The position numbers and the translations under genes were made by a program. A stretch of DNA of 64,000 nt, taken from Micromonospora echinofusca (GTDB lineage Bacteria; Actinomycetota; Actinomycetes; Mycobacteriales; Micromonosporaceae). This document shows, in pieces, positions 17,457 to 25,985 of this stretch; the first letter of the stretch is position 1; each line of letters opens with the position of its first letter. Location of the stretch: the NCBI RefSeq assembly GCF_900091445.1, contig NZ_LT607733.1, forward strand, positions 6,289,001-6,353,000, written 5' to 3'. The notes beneath the pieces are model-generated. The model made no database searches. It was not told where the DNA came from and worked only from the letters and a program-made list of their open reading frames with translations.

Positions 17457-18941
17457 GTGCTGCTCACCCTGACCACCACGCACCGGCCGGCCACCGACCT
17501 CGGGCACCTGCTGATCAAGCACCCCGACCGCGTGCACTCCTTCGACGTGCCCGTCGGCACCGCGCACGTGTTCTACCCGGAGGCCGGCGAGCAGCGCTGC
17601 ACCGCCGCCCTGCTGCTCGACGTCGACCCGTTGCGGCTGGCCGGCGCGCGGGGCAAGGGCCGCGGCCGGCAGCAGGCCCCGACCCCCGACAGCTTCACCC
17701 TCGGGCGGTACGTCAACGACCGACCGTACGCGGCGTCCAGCCTGCTCTCCTCCGCGCTGTCCAAGGTGTACCGCTCGGCCCTGCGCGGCGAGTCCCGCGA
17801 GCGCCCCGACCTGGCCCGTACGCCGATCCCGCTTCAGGTGCGGGTGCCGGTGCTGCGGTGCCGGGGCGGCGCGGACGTGGCCGTCCGGATGTTCGGCCCG
17901 CTCGGCTGGGTGGTGACCGCCGCCCCGATCCCGCTCGACGAACGGCACCCGGAGTGGAGCGACAGCCGGTACGTCGACCTGACGCTGACCGGCACGGTGC
18001 GCGTCGCCGACGCGCTCAACCACCTCTACGTCCTGATGCCGGTGCTGGACGACGCCAAGCACTACTGGGTCGCCCCGGACGAGGTCGACAAGCTGCTCCG
18101 GGCTGGCGAGGGCTGGCTGGCCGCGCACCCGGAGCGTGACGTGATCATCCGCCGCTACCTGGCGCACCGGCGGGCGCTCGCCGGCCTGGCCCTGGCCCGG
18201 CTCGCCGAGCGACGCCCGACCGACGAGCCGGCCGCCGAACCGACGGTGGACGAGGCGACCGGCGACGCGACGAACGGGGACGAGGCGAGCGGCGGGGACA
18301 CCGGGGGCGGGCAGCTCGCCGCCCGGCGGGCTTCGCTGGCCGCGCGACGCCGGGAGGCGGTGCTCGGCGCGCTGACCGAGGCGGGTGCGAGCCGGGTGCT
18401 GGACCTCGGCTGCGGCGGCGGTGCCCTGCTCGCCGCGCTGGTCGGCGACCGCCGGTTCACCGAGATCGTCGGCACCGACGTGTCCACGCACGCGCTGACC
18501 CTGGCCGCCCGGCGGCTGCGGCTGGACCGGCTGCCCGAGCGGCAGCGGGACCGGATCCGGCTGTTGCAGTCGGCGCTGACCTACCGGGACGACCGGCTGT
18601 GCGGGTACGACGCGGCGGTGCTGATGGAGGTGATCGAGCACGTCGACCCGCCCCGGCTGCCGGCGTTGGAGGATGCCGTACTCGGTCACGCCCGGCCGGC
18701 GACCGTCGTGGTGACCACGCCGAACGTCGAGTACAACGTCCGCTACGAGGGGCTGCCCGCCGGGCGGTTCCGGCACGCCGACCACCGCTTCGAGTGGACC
18801 CGCGCGGAGTTCGCCGCCTGGGTCGACCGGGTGTGCGCCACGTACGGCTACACCCCCGCGATCGGCGGGGTCGGCGACGACGATCCCGAGGTCGGCGCCC
18901 CCACCCAGCTCGTCGTGCTGACCCGGAAGGAGATCCCGTGA
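17457..18941 (+). CDS. hen1: 3'-terminal RNA ribose 2'-O-methyltransferase Hen1
   Basis: 494 residues. Hen1 methylates the 2'-OH at the 3' end left by ribotoxin cleavage, before ligation, so the repaired RNA resists recutting. The N-terminal half (1-240), starting MLLTLTTTHRPATDLGHLL, matches the Pnkp-activating domain of bacterial Hen1. An acidic linker (about 258-290) precedes the methyltransferase domain. That domain has the SAM motif VLDLGCGGGALLAAL near 315, the metal-binding EVIEHV near 390, and HADHRFEW near 440. All expected ligands are present. The stop overlaps the start of pnkp by four bases (GTGA), so both subunits are coupled. Confidence 0.95.
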   Translation: MLLTLTTTHRPATDLGHLLIKHPDRVHSFDVPVGTAHVFYPEAGEQRCTAALLLDVDPLRLAGARGKGRGRQQAPTPDSFTLGRYVNDRPYAASSLLSSALSKVYRSALRGESRERPDLARTPIPLQVRVPVLRCRGGADVAVRMFGPLGWVVTAAPIPLDERHPEWSDSRYVDLTLTGTVRVADALNHLYVLMPVLDDAKHYWVAPDEVDKLLRAGEGWLAAHPERDVIIRRYLAHRRALAGLALARLAERRPTDEPAAEPTVDEATGDATNGDEASGGDTGGGQLAARRASLAARRREAVLGALTEAGASRVLDLGCGGGALLAALVGDRRFTEIVGTDVSTHALTLAARRLRLDRLPERQRDRIRLLQSALTYRDDRLCGYDAAVLMEVIEHVDPPRLPALEDAVLGHARPATVVVTTPNVEYNVRYEGLPAGRFRHADHRFEWTRAEFAAWVDRVCATYGYTPAIGGVGDDDPEVGAPTQLVVLTRKEIP

Positions 18942-21463
18942 GCACCCTCGACATCCCCGAGCTGGCCCTGGTCGCACTCGTCGGCGTCTCCGGCTCCGGC
19001 AAGTCCACCTTCGCGCACCGGCACTTCGCGCCCAGCCAGGTGCTCTCCTCGGACACGTTCCGGGCGATGGTGGCCGACGACGAGAACGACCAGTCCGCCT
19101 CCGCCGACGCCTTCGACGCGCTGCACCACGTCGCCGCCACGCGGCTGCGCCGGGGCCGGCTCACCGTCGTCGACGCGACCAACCTCCAGCCGCACGCCCG
19201 GGCCGCCCTGGTGCGCGTGGCCCGCGAGCACGACGTGCTGCCGGTGGCCGTCGTGCTGGACGTGCCGGAGGCGCTGGCCTGGGAACGCACCGAGGGCCGC
19301 GCCGACCGCACCTTCGGCCGGCAGGTGCTCGCCCGGATGCAGCGCGACCTGCGCCGCTCGTACGGGCAGCTGGCCCGGGAGGGCTTCCGGAAGGTGCACG
19401 TGCTGCGTGGCGTCGAGGAGATCGACGCCGCCGAGATCCGCTACGAGAAGCTGTTCAACGACCGGCGCGAGCTGACCGGGCCGTTCGACATCGTCGGCGA
19501 CGTGCACGGCTGCCGCGCCGAGCTGGAGGCGCTGCTCGTCCGGCTCGGCTGGGAGCTGCGCCGCGACGAGCGGGGCCGGCCGGTGGACGCGACGCACCCG
19601 TCGGGGCGTACCGCCGTCTTCGTCGGTGACCTGGTGGACCGCGGCCCGGACTCCCCCGGCGTGCTCCGCCTGGTGATGGGCATGGTCGCCGCCGGGCACG
19701 CGATCTGCGTGCCCGGCAACCACGAGCAGAAGCTGCTGCGCCGGCTGCGCGGCCGCGAGGTGCGGCTCACCCACGGGCTGGCCGAGACGATGGAGCAGCT
19801 GGCGGCGGAACCGGACGCCTTCGTGGCCGAGGTGGCGAGCTTCATCGACGGCCTGGTCAGCCACTTCGTGCTCGACGGCGGCCGGCTGGTGGTCGCGCAC
19901 GCCGGGCTGAAGGAGGCCTACCAGGGCCGCGCGTCCGGCCGGGTGCGCTCGTTCGCGCTCTACGGCGAGACCACCGGCGAGACCGACGAGTACGGGCTGC
20001 CGGTGCGCTACCCGTGGGCGCGGGAATACCGAGGCTCGGCGATGGTGGTCTACGGGCACACGCCGGCCGCCGTGCCGGAGTGGGTGAACAACACGATCTG
20101 CGTCGACACCGGCTGCGTCTTCGGCGGCCGGCTCACCGCGCTGCGCTACCCGGAGAAGGAGCTGGTCTCGGTGCCGGCGGAGCGGGAGTGGTACGCCCCG
20201 GTCCGCCCGCTGTCCGCCGCTCCGGCCCGGCCGGACCAGGTGCTGGAGCTGACCGACGTGACCGGCCGGCGGCACATCGAGCACGCGTACGGGTCGCTGA
20301 CGGTGCCGGCGGAGAACGCCGCCGCCGCGCTGGAGGTGATGAGCCGCTTCGCGGTCGACCCGCGCTGGCTGGCGTGGCTGCCGCCGACGATGGCGCCCTG
20401 CTCGACGGCCACGGCGGGCGGCTTCCTGGAGCACCCGGCGCAGGCGTTCGCCGACTACCGCGCGGCGGGCGTGGACCGGGTGGTCTGCGAGGAGAAGCAC
20501 ATGGGCTCGCGGGCGGTGGTGCTCGTCTGCCGGGAGCCCGACGGCGGGCCCTTCGGGCCGGGCGGCGGGGTGGTGCACACCCGAACCGGCCGCCCGTTCT
20601 TCGGGGCGCCGCTCGACGCGGAACTGCTCGACCGGGTGCGCGCGGCGGTCGGCGGGGTGGGGCTCTGGGACGAGCTGGGGACCGACTGGCTGCTGCTCGA
20701 CTGCGAGCTGCTGCCCTGGTCGGCGAAGGCGGGTGGCCTGATCCGCGAGCAGTACGCCGGGGTCGGCGCCGCCGGCCGGGCCGCGCTCCCGGCGGCGTTG
20801 GAGGCGCTGGAGGCGGCGGCCGGCCGGGGCCTGCCCGTGGCCGGGCTGCGCGACCGGATGGCCCGCCGCCGCGACGAGATCCTGGCCTACTCGGACGCCT
20901 ACCGGGCGTACGTGGGGCCGACCGACGGGCTGCGCGGGGTGACCCTGGCTCCGTTCGCGGTGCTGGCCGGCGCGAAGGCCAGCTACGCCGACCGGGACCA
21001 CGGCTGGCACCTGGGGCTGGCAGACCGGCTCTGCGCCGCCGACCCGGAGTTCTTCACCCCGACGCGCCGCCAGGTCGTCGACCTGGCCGACCCGGCCGCC
21101 GAGGCGGCGGCCACCGAGTGGTGGCTGGCGCTGACGGCGGCCGGCGGCGAGGGCATGGTGGTGAAGCCGTACGCCGGGCCGGCGGCCCGCACCGAGCGGG
21201 GTTCGCTGCTCCAGCCGGGCATCAAGTGCCGGGGCAGGGAGTACCTGCGGATCATCTACGGTCCGGGCTACGACGAGCCGGAGCAGCTCGCCGCGCTGCG
21301 CCGCCGGTCGCTGGGGCGCAAGCGGGGGATGGCGCTGCGCGAGCACGGGCTGGGGCTCGCGGCGCTGGACGCGCTGGTCGCCGGTGCTCCGCTGTGGCGC
21401 CGCCATGAGCTGGTCTTCGCGATCCTGGCCTGCGAGTCCGAGCCGGTCGACCCCCGGCTGTGA
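18938..21463 (+). CDS. pnkp: Polynucleotide kinase-phosphatase Pnkp with ligase domain
   Basis: 841 residues, the size of bacterial Pnkp. There are three domains in order. The first is a 5'-OH polynucleotide kinase with P-loop GVSGSGKST at residues 16-24. The second is a metallophosphatase for 2',3'-cyclic or 3' phosphates, with DIVGDVHGC near 185, GDLVDRGPDS near 230, PGNHEQ near 259 and VAHAG near 318. The third is an adenylyltransferase with the nucleotide-accepting lysine in EEKHMGSR near 518. With Hen1 it heals and seals broken RNA such as ribotoxin-cut tRNA. The GTG start overlaps the hen1 stop. No toxin gene is adjacent. Confidence 0.96.
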   Translation: MSTLDIPELALVALVGVSGSGKSTFAHRHFAPSQVLSSDTFRAMVADDENDQSASADAFDALHHVAATRLRRGRLTVVDATNLQPHARAALVRVAREHDVLPVAVVLDVPEALAWERTEGRADRTFGRQVLARMQRDLRRSYGQLAREGFRKVHVLRGVEEIDAAEIRYEKLFNDRRELTGPFDIVGDVHGCRAELEALLVRLGWELRRDERGRPVDATHPSGRTAVFVGDLVDRGPDSPGVLRLVMGMVAAGHAICVPGNHEQKLLRRLRGREVRLTHGLAETMEQLAAEPDAFVAEVASFIDGLVSHFVLDGGRLVVAHAGLKEAYQGRASGRVRSFALYGETTGETDEYGLPVRYPWAREYRGSAMVVYGHTPAAVPEWVNNTICVDTGCVFGGRLTALRYPEKELVSVPAEREWYAPVRPLSAAPARPDQVLELTDVTGRRHIEHAYGSLTVPAENAAAALEVMSRFAVDPRWLAWLPPTMAPCSTATAGGFLEHPAQAFADYRAAGVDRVVCEEKHMGSRAVVLVCREPDGGPFGPGGGVVHTRTGRPFFGAPLDAELLDRVRAAVGGVGLWDELGTDWLLLDCELLPWSAKAGGLIREQYAGVGAAGRAALPAALEALEAAAGRGLPVAGLRDRMARRRDEILAYSDAYRAYVGPTDGLRGVTLAPFAVLAGAKASYADRDHGWHLGLADRLCAADPEFFTPTRRQVVDLADPAAEAAATEWWLALTAAGGEGMVVKPYAGPAARTERGSLLQPGIKCRGREYLRIIYGPGYDEPEQLAALRRRSLGRKRGMALREHGLGLAALDALVAGAPLWRRHELVFAILACESEPVDPRL

Positions 21464-21542
21464 CGTCGAGCACCAGCGTGGGGGGCAGCCACCTAGACTA
21501 CGGACGTTCCGTCACCGACCGGCATACTTCGGAGGTCGCCTC

Positions 21543-22256
21543 GTGCCGACGCCCACCACCACCCTGGCCCTGGGGCCGAGTTGGCTCGATCCAGAGGTGT
21601 TGATCTCGACGTTCGGGCTGATCGGCATCCTGGTGATCGTCTTCGCCGAGTCCGGCCTGCTGATCGGGTTCTTCCTGCCGGGCGACTCGCTGCTGTTCAC
21701 GGCGGGGCTGCTCACCGCGGACGGGAAGTACATCACCTACCCGCTGTGGCTGGTCTGCCTGCTCATCACCATCGCGGCGATCGCCGGCGACCAGGTCGGG
21801 TACGCGTTCGGCCGCAAGGTCGGTCCGGCGCTGTTCCGCCGGCCGAACTCGAAGCTTTTCAAGCAGGAGAACGTGCTCAAGGCGCACGAATTCTTCGAGA
21901 AGTACGGCGCGCGCTCCATCGTGCTGGCCCGCTTCGTGCCGATCGTGCGGACATTCACGCCGATCGTGGCCGGGGTCAGCCGGATGAACTACCGCACGTT
22001 CGTGATCTACAACGTGATCGGCGGCGTGCTCTGGGGCACGGGCGTGACGGTGCTCGGCTACTTCCTGGGCCAGATCCCGTTCGTCAAGGCGAACATCGAG
22101 GCGATCCTGATCGCCATCGTTTTGATCTCGGTGGTCCCGATCGCCGTCGAACTGCTCCGCGCACGGATGGCCGCCAAGCGGGGCACCACCCCGCAGGAGG
22201 TGGCCGCCGCCGAGGAGGCGATCCGGGAGACCCGCGAGCACTACGGCAAACACTGA
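21543..22256 (+). CDS. DedA/SNARE-associated family membrane protein
   Basis: 237 residues from a GTG start with GGAGG about seven bases upstream. Family marks are the re-entrant FLPGDSLLFTAG near residue 40 and ARFVPIVRTFTPIVAGVSRM near 122, which carries the conserved Arg and Pro pair. About five hydrophobic segments are visible. DedA proteins act in the inner membrane as lipid scramblases or undecaprenyl-phosphate recyclers; which lipid this one moves is unknown. The charged C-terminal tail is cytoplasmic. The gene lies 79 bases after pnkp and may be read with it. It converges on the ArsR gene across a hairpin. Confidence 0.92.
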   Translation: MPTPTTTLALGPSWLDPEVLISTFGLIGILVIVFAESGLLIGFFLPGDSLLFTAGLLTADGKYITYPLWLVCLLITIAAIAGDQVGYAFGRKVGPALFRRPNSKLFKQENVLKAHEFFEKYGARSIVLARFVPIVRTFTPIVAGVSRMNYRTFVIYNVIGGVLWGTGVTVLGYFLGQIPFVKANIEAILIAIVLISVVPIAVELLRARMAAKRGTTPQEVAAAEEAIRETREHYGKH

Positions 22257-22265
22257 CCGCCCGGC

Positions 22266-22303
22266 CGTCCGGTGCCGTTCCCGTTGGGGGATGGCACCGG
22301 ACG
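22266..22303. terminator. Hairpin between convergent DedA and ArsR genes
   Basis: Perfect 11-base arms, CGTCCGGTGCC at 22266-22276 and its complement at 22293-22303. Confidence 0.75.
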
Positions 22304-22314
22304 ATCGGTGAAGG

Positions 22315-22683
22315 TCAGCGCGCCTTCTTGGTGGCGCGCTTGCGCGGCGGCGTCAGCAGATCGGCGATCGTGGCGATCGCCGTCGGCACCAGCCGGTAGT
22401 AGGCCCAGACACCACGCTTCTCCCGCTCCAGCAAGCCGGCCTCGGTGAGGATGCGCAGGTGGTGACTGACCGTCGGCTGCGAGAGGCCGAGGGGTGCGGT
22501 CAGGTCGCACACGCACGCCTCGCCCTCGGGCGCCGACTGGATCAGGCTGAGCAGCCGCAGTCGAGCGGGGTCGGCGAGGGCCTTGAGGACCCCCGCGAGA
22601 CGCTCGGCATCGGCACGTTCGATCGGCTCGCCGGCAAGCGGCGAGATCTGAGGCATAGTCATTTCAGCCAACGCAGTTCCCAC
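22315..22683 (-). CDS. ArsR/SmtB-family metal-type repressor
   Basis: 122 residues from the GTG that has GGAAGG nine bases upstream; ATGs at 22692 and 22662 are alternatives. It is a winged-helix DNA-binding protein with LADPARLRLLSLI, EACVCDL, and the recognition helix LSQPTVSHHLRIL. The CVC pair lies in the helix used by ArsR-type sensors for arsenite or soft metals, so a metal signal is likely. The tail is basic (RKRATKKAR). No transporter is next to it, so its target may be remote or itself. An inverted repeat sits just upstream. It follows pyrE on the same strand. Confidence 0.88.
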   Translation of the reverse strand: MGTALAEMTMPQISPLAGEPIERADAERLAGVLKALADPARLRLLSLIQSAPEGEACVCDLTAPLGLSQPTVSHHLRILTEAGLLEREKRGVWAYYRLVPTAIATIADLLTPPRKRATKKAR

Positions 22684-22710
22684 GAATTCCATCCTTCCAC
22701 CAGCAGCATC

Positions 22711-22734
22711 GATCCGCCTGCATATCGGCGGATC
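22711..22734. promoter_or_regulatory. Candidate ArsR operator
   Basis: Perfect inverted repeat GATCCGCC (22711-22718), an eight-base AT-rich spacer, and GGCGGATC (22727-22734). It lies 28 bases upstream of the chosen ArsR start, where an autorepressor of this family would bind. The palindrome is seen; its role is inferred. Confidence 0.45.
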
Positions 22735-22749
22735 CGAATCGGCAGACTT

Positions 22750-23289
22750 TTACGCCACAAGGCCGAGGTCAGCCAACGTAAAGGCCGCCCGATACGGCAA
22801 TCCGGCGGCTCGCACCGCGTCGCCGGCGCCTCGATCAACAATAACCGCCACACCCACGATCTCGGCCCCGACCTCGCGAAGGGCCTCGACCGCCGTCAAC
22901 ACGCTTCCCCCGGTGGTGGACGTGTCCTCCACCGCCAATACCCGCCGGCCGGCCACGTCCGGCCCTTCGATCCGACGCTGGAGCCCGTGCGTCTTTCCCG
23001 CCTTGCGAACCACGAACGCGTCCACGGGGCGATCGGTGTCGGACGCGGCGTGCACCATCGACAGCGCCACCGGGTCGGCGCCGAGGGTCAACCCGCCCAC
23101 CGCTTCGTATTCCCAGTCGGCCGTCAGGTCACGCATCACGCGCCCCACCAAGGGAGCGGCCTGGTGATGGAGCGTAACGCGACGTAGATCGACGTACCAG
23201 TCGGCCTCGCGGCCAGAGGAGAGCACCACCCGGCCGTGGACCACAGCCAGGTCAGTGATGAATTTACGCAGGTCGTCGTGGTCCCCCAT
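22750..23289 (-). CDS. pyrE: Orotate phosphoribosyltransferase
   Basis: 179 residues. It joins orotate and PRPP to give OMP in pyrimidine synthesis. The PRPP-binding motif VEDTSTTGGSVL lies near residue 122. The flexible catalytic loop is represented by VVRKAGKTHG near 93, and the orotate end by SSGREADWYVDLR near 24. The length is normal. TACCCT, eight bases before the ATG, could be a -10 giving a very short leader. It is not next to other pyr genes; an SDR gene lies 168 bases upstream on the same strand and the ArsR gene follows. Confidence 0.95.
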   Translation of the reverse strand: MGDHDDLRKFITDLAVVHGRVVLSSGREADWYVDLRRVTLHHQAAPLVGRVMRDLTADWEYEAVGGLTLGADPVALSMVHAASDTDRPVDAFVVRKAGKTHGLQRRIEGPDVAGRRVLAVEDTSTTGGSVLTAVEALREVGAEIVGVAVIVDRGAGDAVRAAGLPYRAAFTLADLGLVA

Positions 23290-23457
23290 GCCGATAGAGG
23301 GTACTGCTCAAGTCTGTACGTCGCGTGTGGGGTCCACCCGGGTCAGCCCCGGGAACGACCTCGGGTGGCGAGAACCGGCTACGCTGAGCGACCGTTCAGT
23401 CGGACATAACAGGCAATCGAGGGGGGTCGACGCAACGAGCCGTCGTCGAGCCGCCAC

Positions 23458-24267
23458 TCAGCCGTCGTCGCGGCCGATCCGCCCCCGGGTGTCGCGGGAC
23501 ACCGCCTCCAGCAGTCGCCTGGGCGCGTGCCGCAGCCCCGCCACGGCGAGCTTGTACTTCCACGCCGGAACGCTGACCAGCTTGCCTTTCCGCAGGTCAC
23601 GCAAGGCTTCGTCGACCACGTCGTCGGCCCGCAGCCACATCCACTCCGGCGTCTTCGACATGTTGATGCCGGCGCGCTCGTGGAACTCCGTACGCGTGTA
23701 GCCGGGGCAGAGCGCCATCACGCGTACGCCGAAGGGCCGGGCGGACTGGCCGACGGACTCGCTGAAGTTGGTAACCCACGCCTTGCTGGCGGAGTATGTC
23801 GAACCCGGCATGACCGCGCCGAAGGCCGCGACCGAAGAGACATTTATCACTGCCCCGGAGCGCCGCTCGGTCATCGGGCGCAGGGCCGCGAGGGTCAGCC
23901 GCATCACGGCGTGCACGTTGAGGCGCAGCAGCCGCGCCTCGTCCTCGGCGGAGGACCGCAGGAACGGGGTGTTCAGGCTGATCCCGGCGTTGTTCACCAG
24001 CAGCCCGATCGGCGTGCCCTCGGCCAGCCGCCGCTCCACCATCGCGCAACCGTCGTCCGTGGACAGGTCGGCGGGGATCGTCTCGACCTCCCGGCCGTGG
24101 CGCCCGGTCAGCTCGTCCGCCGTCGCGGTCAGCCGGGTCGCGTCGCGGGCCACCAGCACCAGGTGCCAGCCGTCGGCGGCCAACCGGCGGGCGAAGGCGG
24201 CACCGATGCCGGCGGTCGCTCCGGTGATCAGGGCCCGCCGCTCGCTGGTCGGCTCGTCGAGCGTCAC
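23458..24267 (-). CDS. Short-chain dehydrogenase/reductase
   Basis: 269 residues of a classical SDR. The cofactor motif TGATAGIGAAFARRLA is near residue 16, LVNNAGIS near 92, the catalytic serine in NVSSVAAFG near 140, and YSASK (Tyr and Lys) near 158. The protein ends in a basic tail. It would oxidise or reduce an alcohol or ketone using NAD(P)H; the substrate is unknown. It starts only nine bases after the end of the upstream 4-TM membrane protein gene, so the two are probably co-transcribed. Confidence 0.92.
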   Translation of the reverse strand: MTLDEPTSERRALITGATAGIGAAFARRLAADGWHLVLVARDATRLTATADELTGRHGREVETIPADLSTDDGCAMVERRLAEGTPIGLLVNNAGISLNTPFLRSSAEDEARLLRLNVHAVMRLTLAALRPMTERRSGAVINVSSVAAFGAVMPGSTYSASKAWVTNFSESVGQSARPFGVRVMALCPGYTRTEFHERAGINMSKTPEWMWLRADDVVDEALRDLRKGKLVSVPAWKYKLAVAGLRHAPRRLLEAVSRDTRGRIGRDDG

Positions 24268-24276
24268 GGGCGGTCC

Positions 24277-24942
24277 TCACCTCGGCGGGTACGGGGGCGC
24301 GGGCGGCGCCCCGGGCGGCTGGTGCGGGTGTGGCGACGCGGGCGACGCCGGGTGGTGCTGCAGGGCGGACGGCGCGGGCCGCCGGCGGAACCAGGCGCTC
24401 GCCGCCGGCAGTGCCAGCAGCACGGCTACCACAAGGTAACCGAGCACCTGGCCGACGGAAAGCCCCGCCCCCAACGGGATCCACCAGGACGGGTAGGCGT
24501 CGGCGAGGAGGCCGAAGAGTTCCGCCGTCGCCCGATCGTCCTCACCCGACCCCAGCGGGGTGGCGCGCTGGCCGATCAGCAGCGCCAGACCGCAGCACCC
24601 GGCGACCAGTCCCAGCGCCGAGATCACCCAGGTCGCCGTGCGGGCGCCGTCGCGGCCGGCCCGCAGGCCGGCGGCGAGGCCGGCGAGGAGCAGCCCCGCG
24701 AGCAGGCTCACCACCGCCGTCAGCACGGTGGACACGCCGAGCAGGCCGACCACCCGGTCGATCTGGTCCGGGCCCGCCGAGGTCTCCGCGGCGTCGGCGC
24801 GGAACCGGTCGACGGTGCCGCCACGCGTCGCCACGCTGGCGACGGCGTACGCGAGGGCGGCGACCGCCATCAGCGCCAGCAGCGCCACGGCCGCCGTGAC
24901 CACGGCCGGGCGGCGGGCCGGTGCCCGATCGGGGTGCGACAC
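24277..24942 (-). CDS. Four-TM membrane protein with Pro-rich tail (paralogue of next upstream gene)
   Basis: 221 residues with hydrophobic segments near 14-37, 65-90, 102-122 and 150-182. The last 35 residues are Pro/His/Ala-rich, ending in PPAPPYPPR. It shares its layout with the protein at 25015-25875: a helix pair, a loop, two helices and a proline tail. Both appear to be actinobacterial DUF4064-like or unnamed membrane proteins. The function is unknown; the tail may bind WW- or SH3-like partners or be simply disordered. It is 72 bases downstream of its paralogue and nine bases upstream of the SDR gene. Confidence 0.72.
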   Translation of the reverse strand: MSHPDRAPARRPAVVTAAVALLALMAVAALAYAVASVATRGGTVDRFRADAAETSAGPDQIDRVVGLLGVSTVLTAVVSLLAGLLLAGLAAGLRAGRDGARTATWVISALGLVAGCCGLALLIGQRATPLGSGEDDRATAELFGLLADAYPSWWIPLGAGLSVGQVLGYLVVAVLLALPAASAWFRRRPAPSALQHHPASPASPHPHQPPGAPPAPPYPPR

Positions 24943-25014
24943 GACGGGTCCCTCCGGTAGGCGTCGGGTTGCAACCTACTCGGAGGGACCGTCGGCGTCG
25001 CTGTTATCGACCGG

Positions 25015-25875
25015 TCAACTCACCGGCGGCGGGGTCGGGCCGGGACGGTCCGGTCCCGGCTGGTCGCCACCCGGGTTCGACCCCGGCTGGTCCCCGCCGT
25101 ACGGAGCGGACGGCGGCGGGTAGCCCGGCTGGTCGGAGCCCTGCGGCTGCCCCGGGGCCGGCGGATAGCCCGGCTGGTCGGGGGCCGACGACTGGCCCGG
25201 CGTCGACGGGTACCCCGGCGTGGGCGGGTAACCGGGCTGGCCCGTCTGCGGGTAGCCGGGCTGACCGGACTGCGGGTAGGCCGCACCCGGGGTCGGGGGC
25301 TCCCAGCCCTGCTTCGGCTTGCGGAAGAACTCGTTGGCCTTCGGCAGCGCCAGCAGGATCAGCGCGGCGAGCAGCGCGAGCAGCCCGAGCACGCCCAGGA
25401 GGGTGGTGACCGGGTTGAACCAGCCGGGCAGCGCCTCGTCGAGGCGACGCTGGATCTCCTCCGCGCTCGGCGCGTCGCCGGTCGTCTGACCGGTGCCGAT
25501 GCCGCCGCCAAGGCCGCTGACCAGGCCACCGCCCGTGCAGCAGACCATGATGCCGCCGAGCACCCAGGTGGTGATCCGCGATCCGTTGCTGCCCTTGTTG
25601 TTGAACACCCCGAGCACGGCCAGCACGACCGCGAGCAGGAGCACGAAGACGGCACCACCGATGGTGATCATCGTGGTGATGTCGGCCAGGTTCTGTGTGC
25701 CGTTGGCGTCGGTGCCCCGGTACGCCTCGTCGAGCACCTCCGAGATGGTGCCGACGGTGGCGAGCGTGATGATGAGGCCGATCAGCTGGGTGAGCGCGAA
25801 CAGCCACAGCAGATACGTGGATATGGTCACCACACCCGGCCGGGTGCGGGCCGGCGTGTTGTGGGAATCGACCAT
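25015..25875 (-). CDS. Four-TM membrane protein with Pro/Gly/Tyr-rich repeat tail
   Basis: 286 residues. Hydrophobic segments lie near 17-42, 68-92, 100-125 and 152-182. A Pro/Gly/Gln/Tyr tail begins near 195 and contains repeated SGQPGYPQT / TGQPGYPPT and DQPGYPP units. The cytoplasmic tail makes up a third of the protein. The loop near 125 carries VCCTGGG, so two adjacent cysteines lie at the membrane. The start ATG has AAGGAGAATC upstream. No enzyme domain is visible. The position next to the aminopropyltransferase operon on the same strand may be coincidental; the gap is 110 bases. Confidence 0.75.
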   Translation of the reverse strand: MVDSHNTPARTRPGVVTISTYLLWLFALTQLIGLIITLATVGTISEVLDEAYRGTDANGTQNLADITTMITIGGAVFVLLLAVVLAVLGVFNNKGSNGSRITTWVLGGIMVCCTGGGLVSGLGGGIGTGQTTGDAPSAEEIQRRLDEALPGWFNPVTTLLGVLGLLALLAALILLALPKANEFFRKPKQGWEPPTPGAAYPQSGQPGYPQTGQPGYPPTPGYPSTPGQSSAPDQPGYPPAPGQPQGSDQPGYPPPSAPYGGDQPGSNPGGDQPGPDRPGPTPPPVS

Positions 25876-25985
25876 GATTCTCCTTCCCTAGATCGCGGTC
25901 ACACCGTATCCAGGTCGGGCCACTCCGGCACGTCAGACGGACATTGACCCGCCGAGACGGCGACGATCGCGGCCCCGGGCACGCC

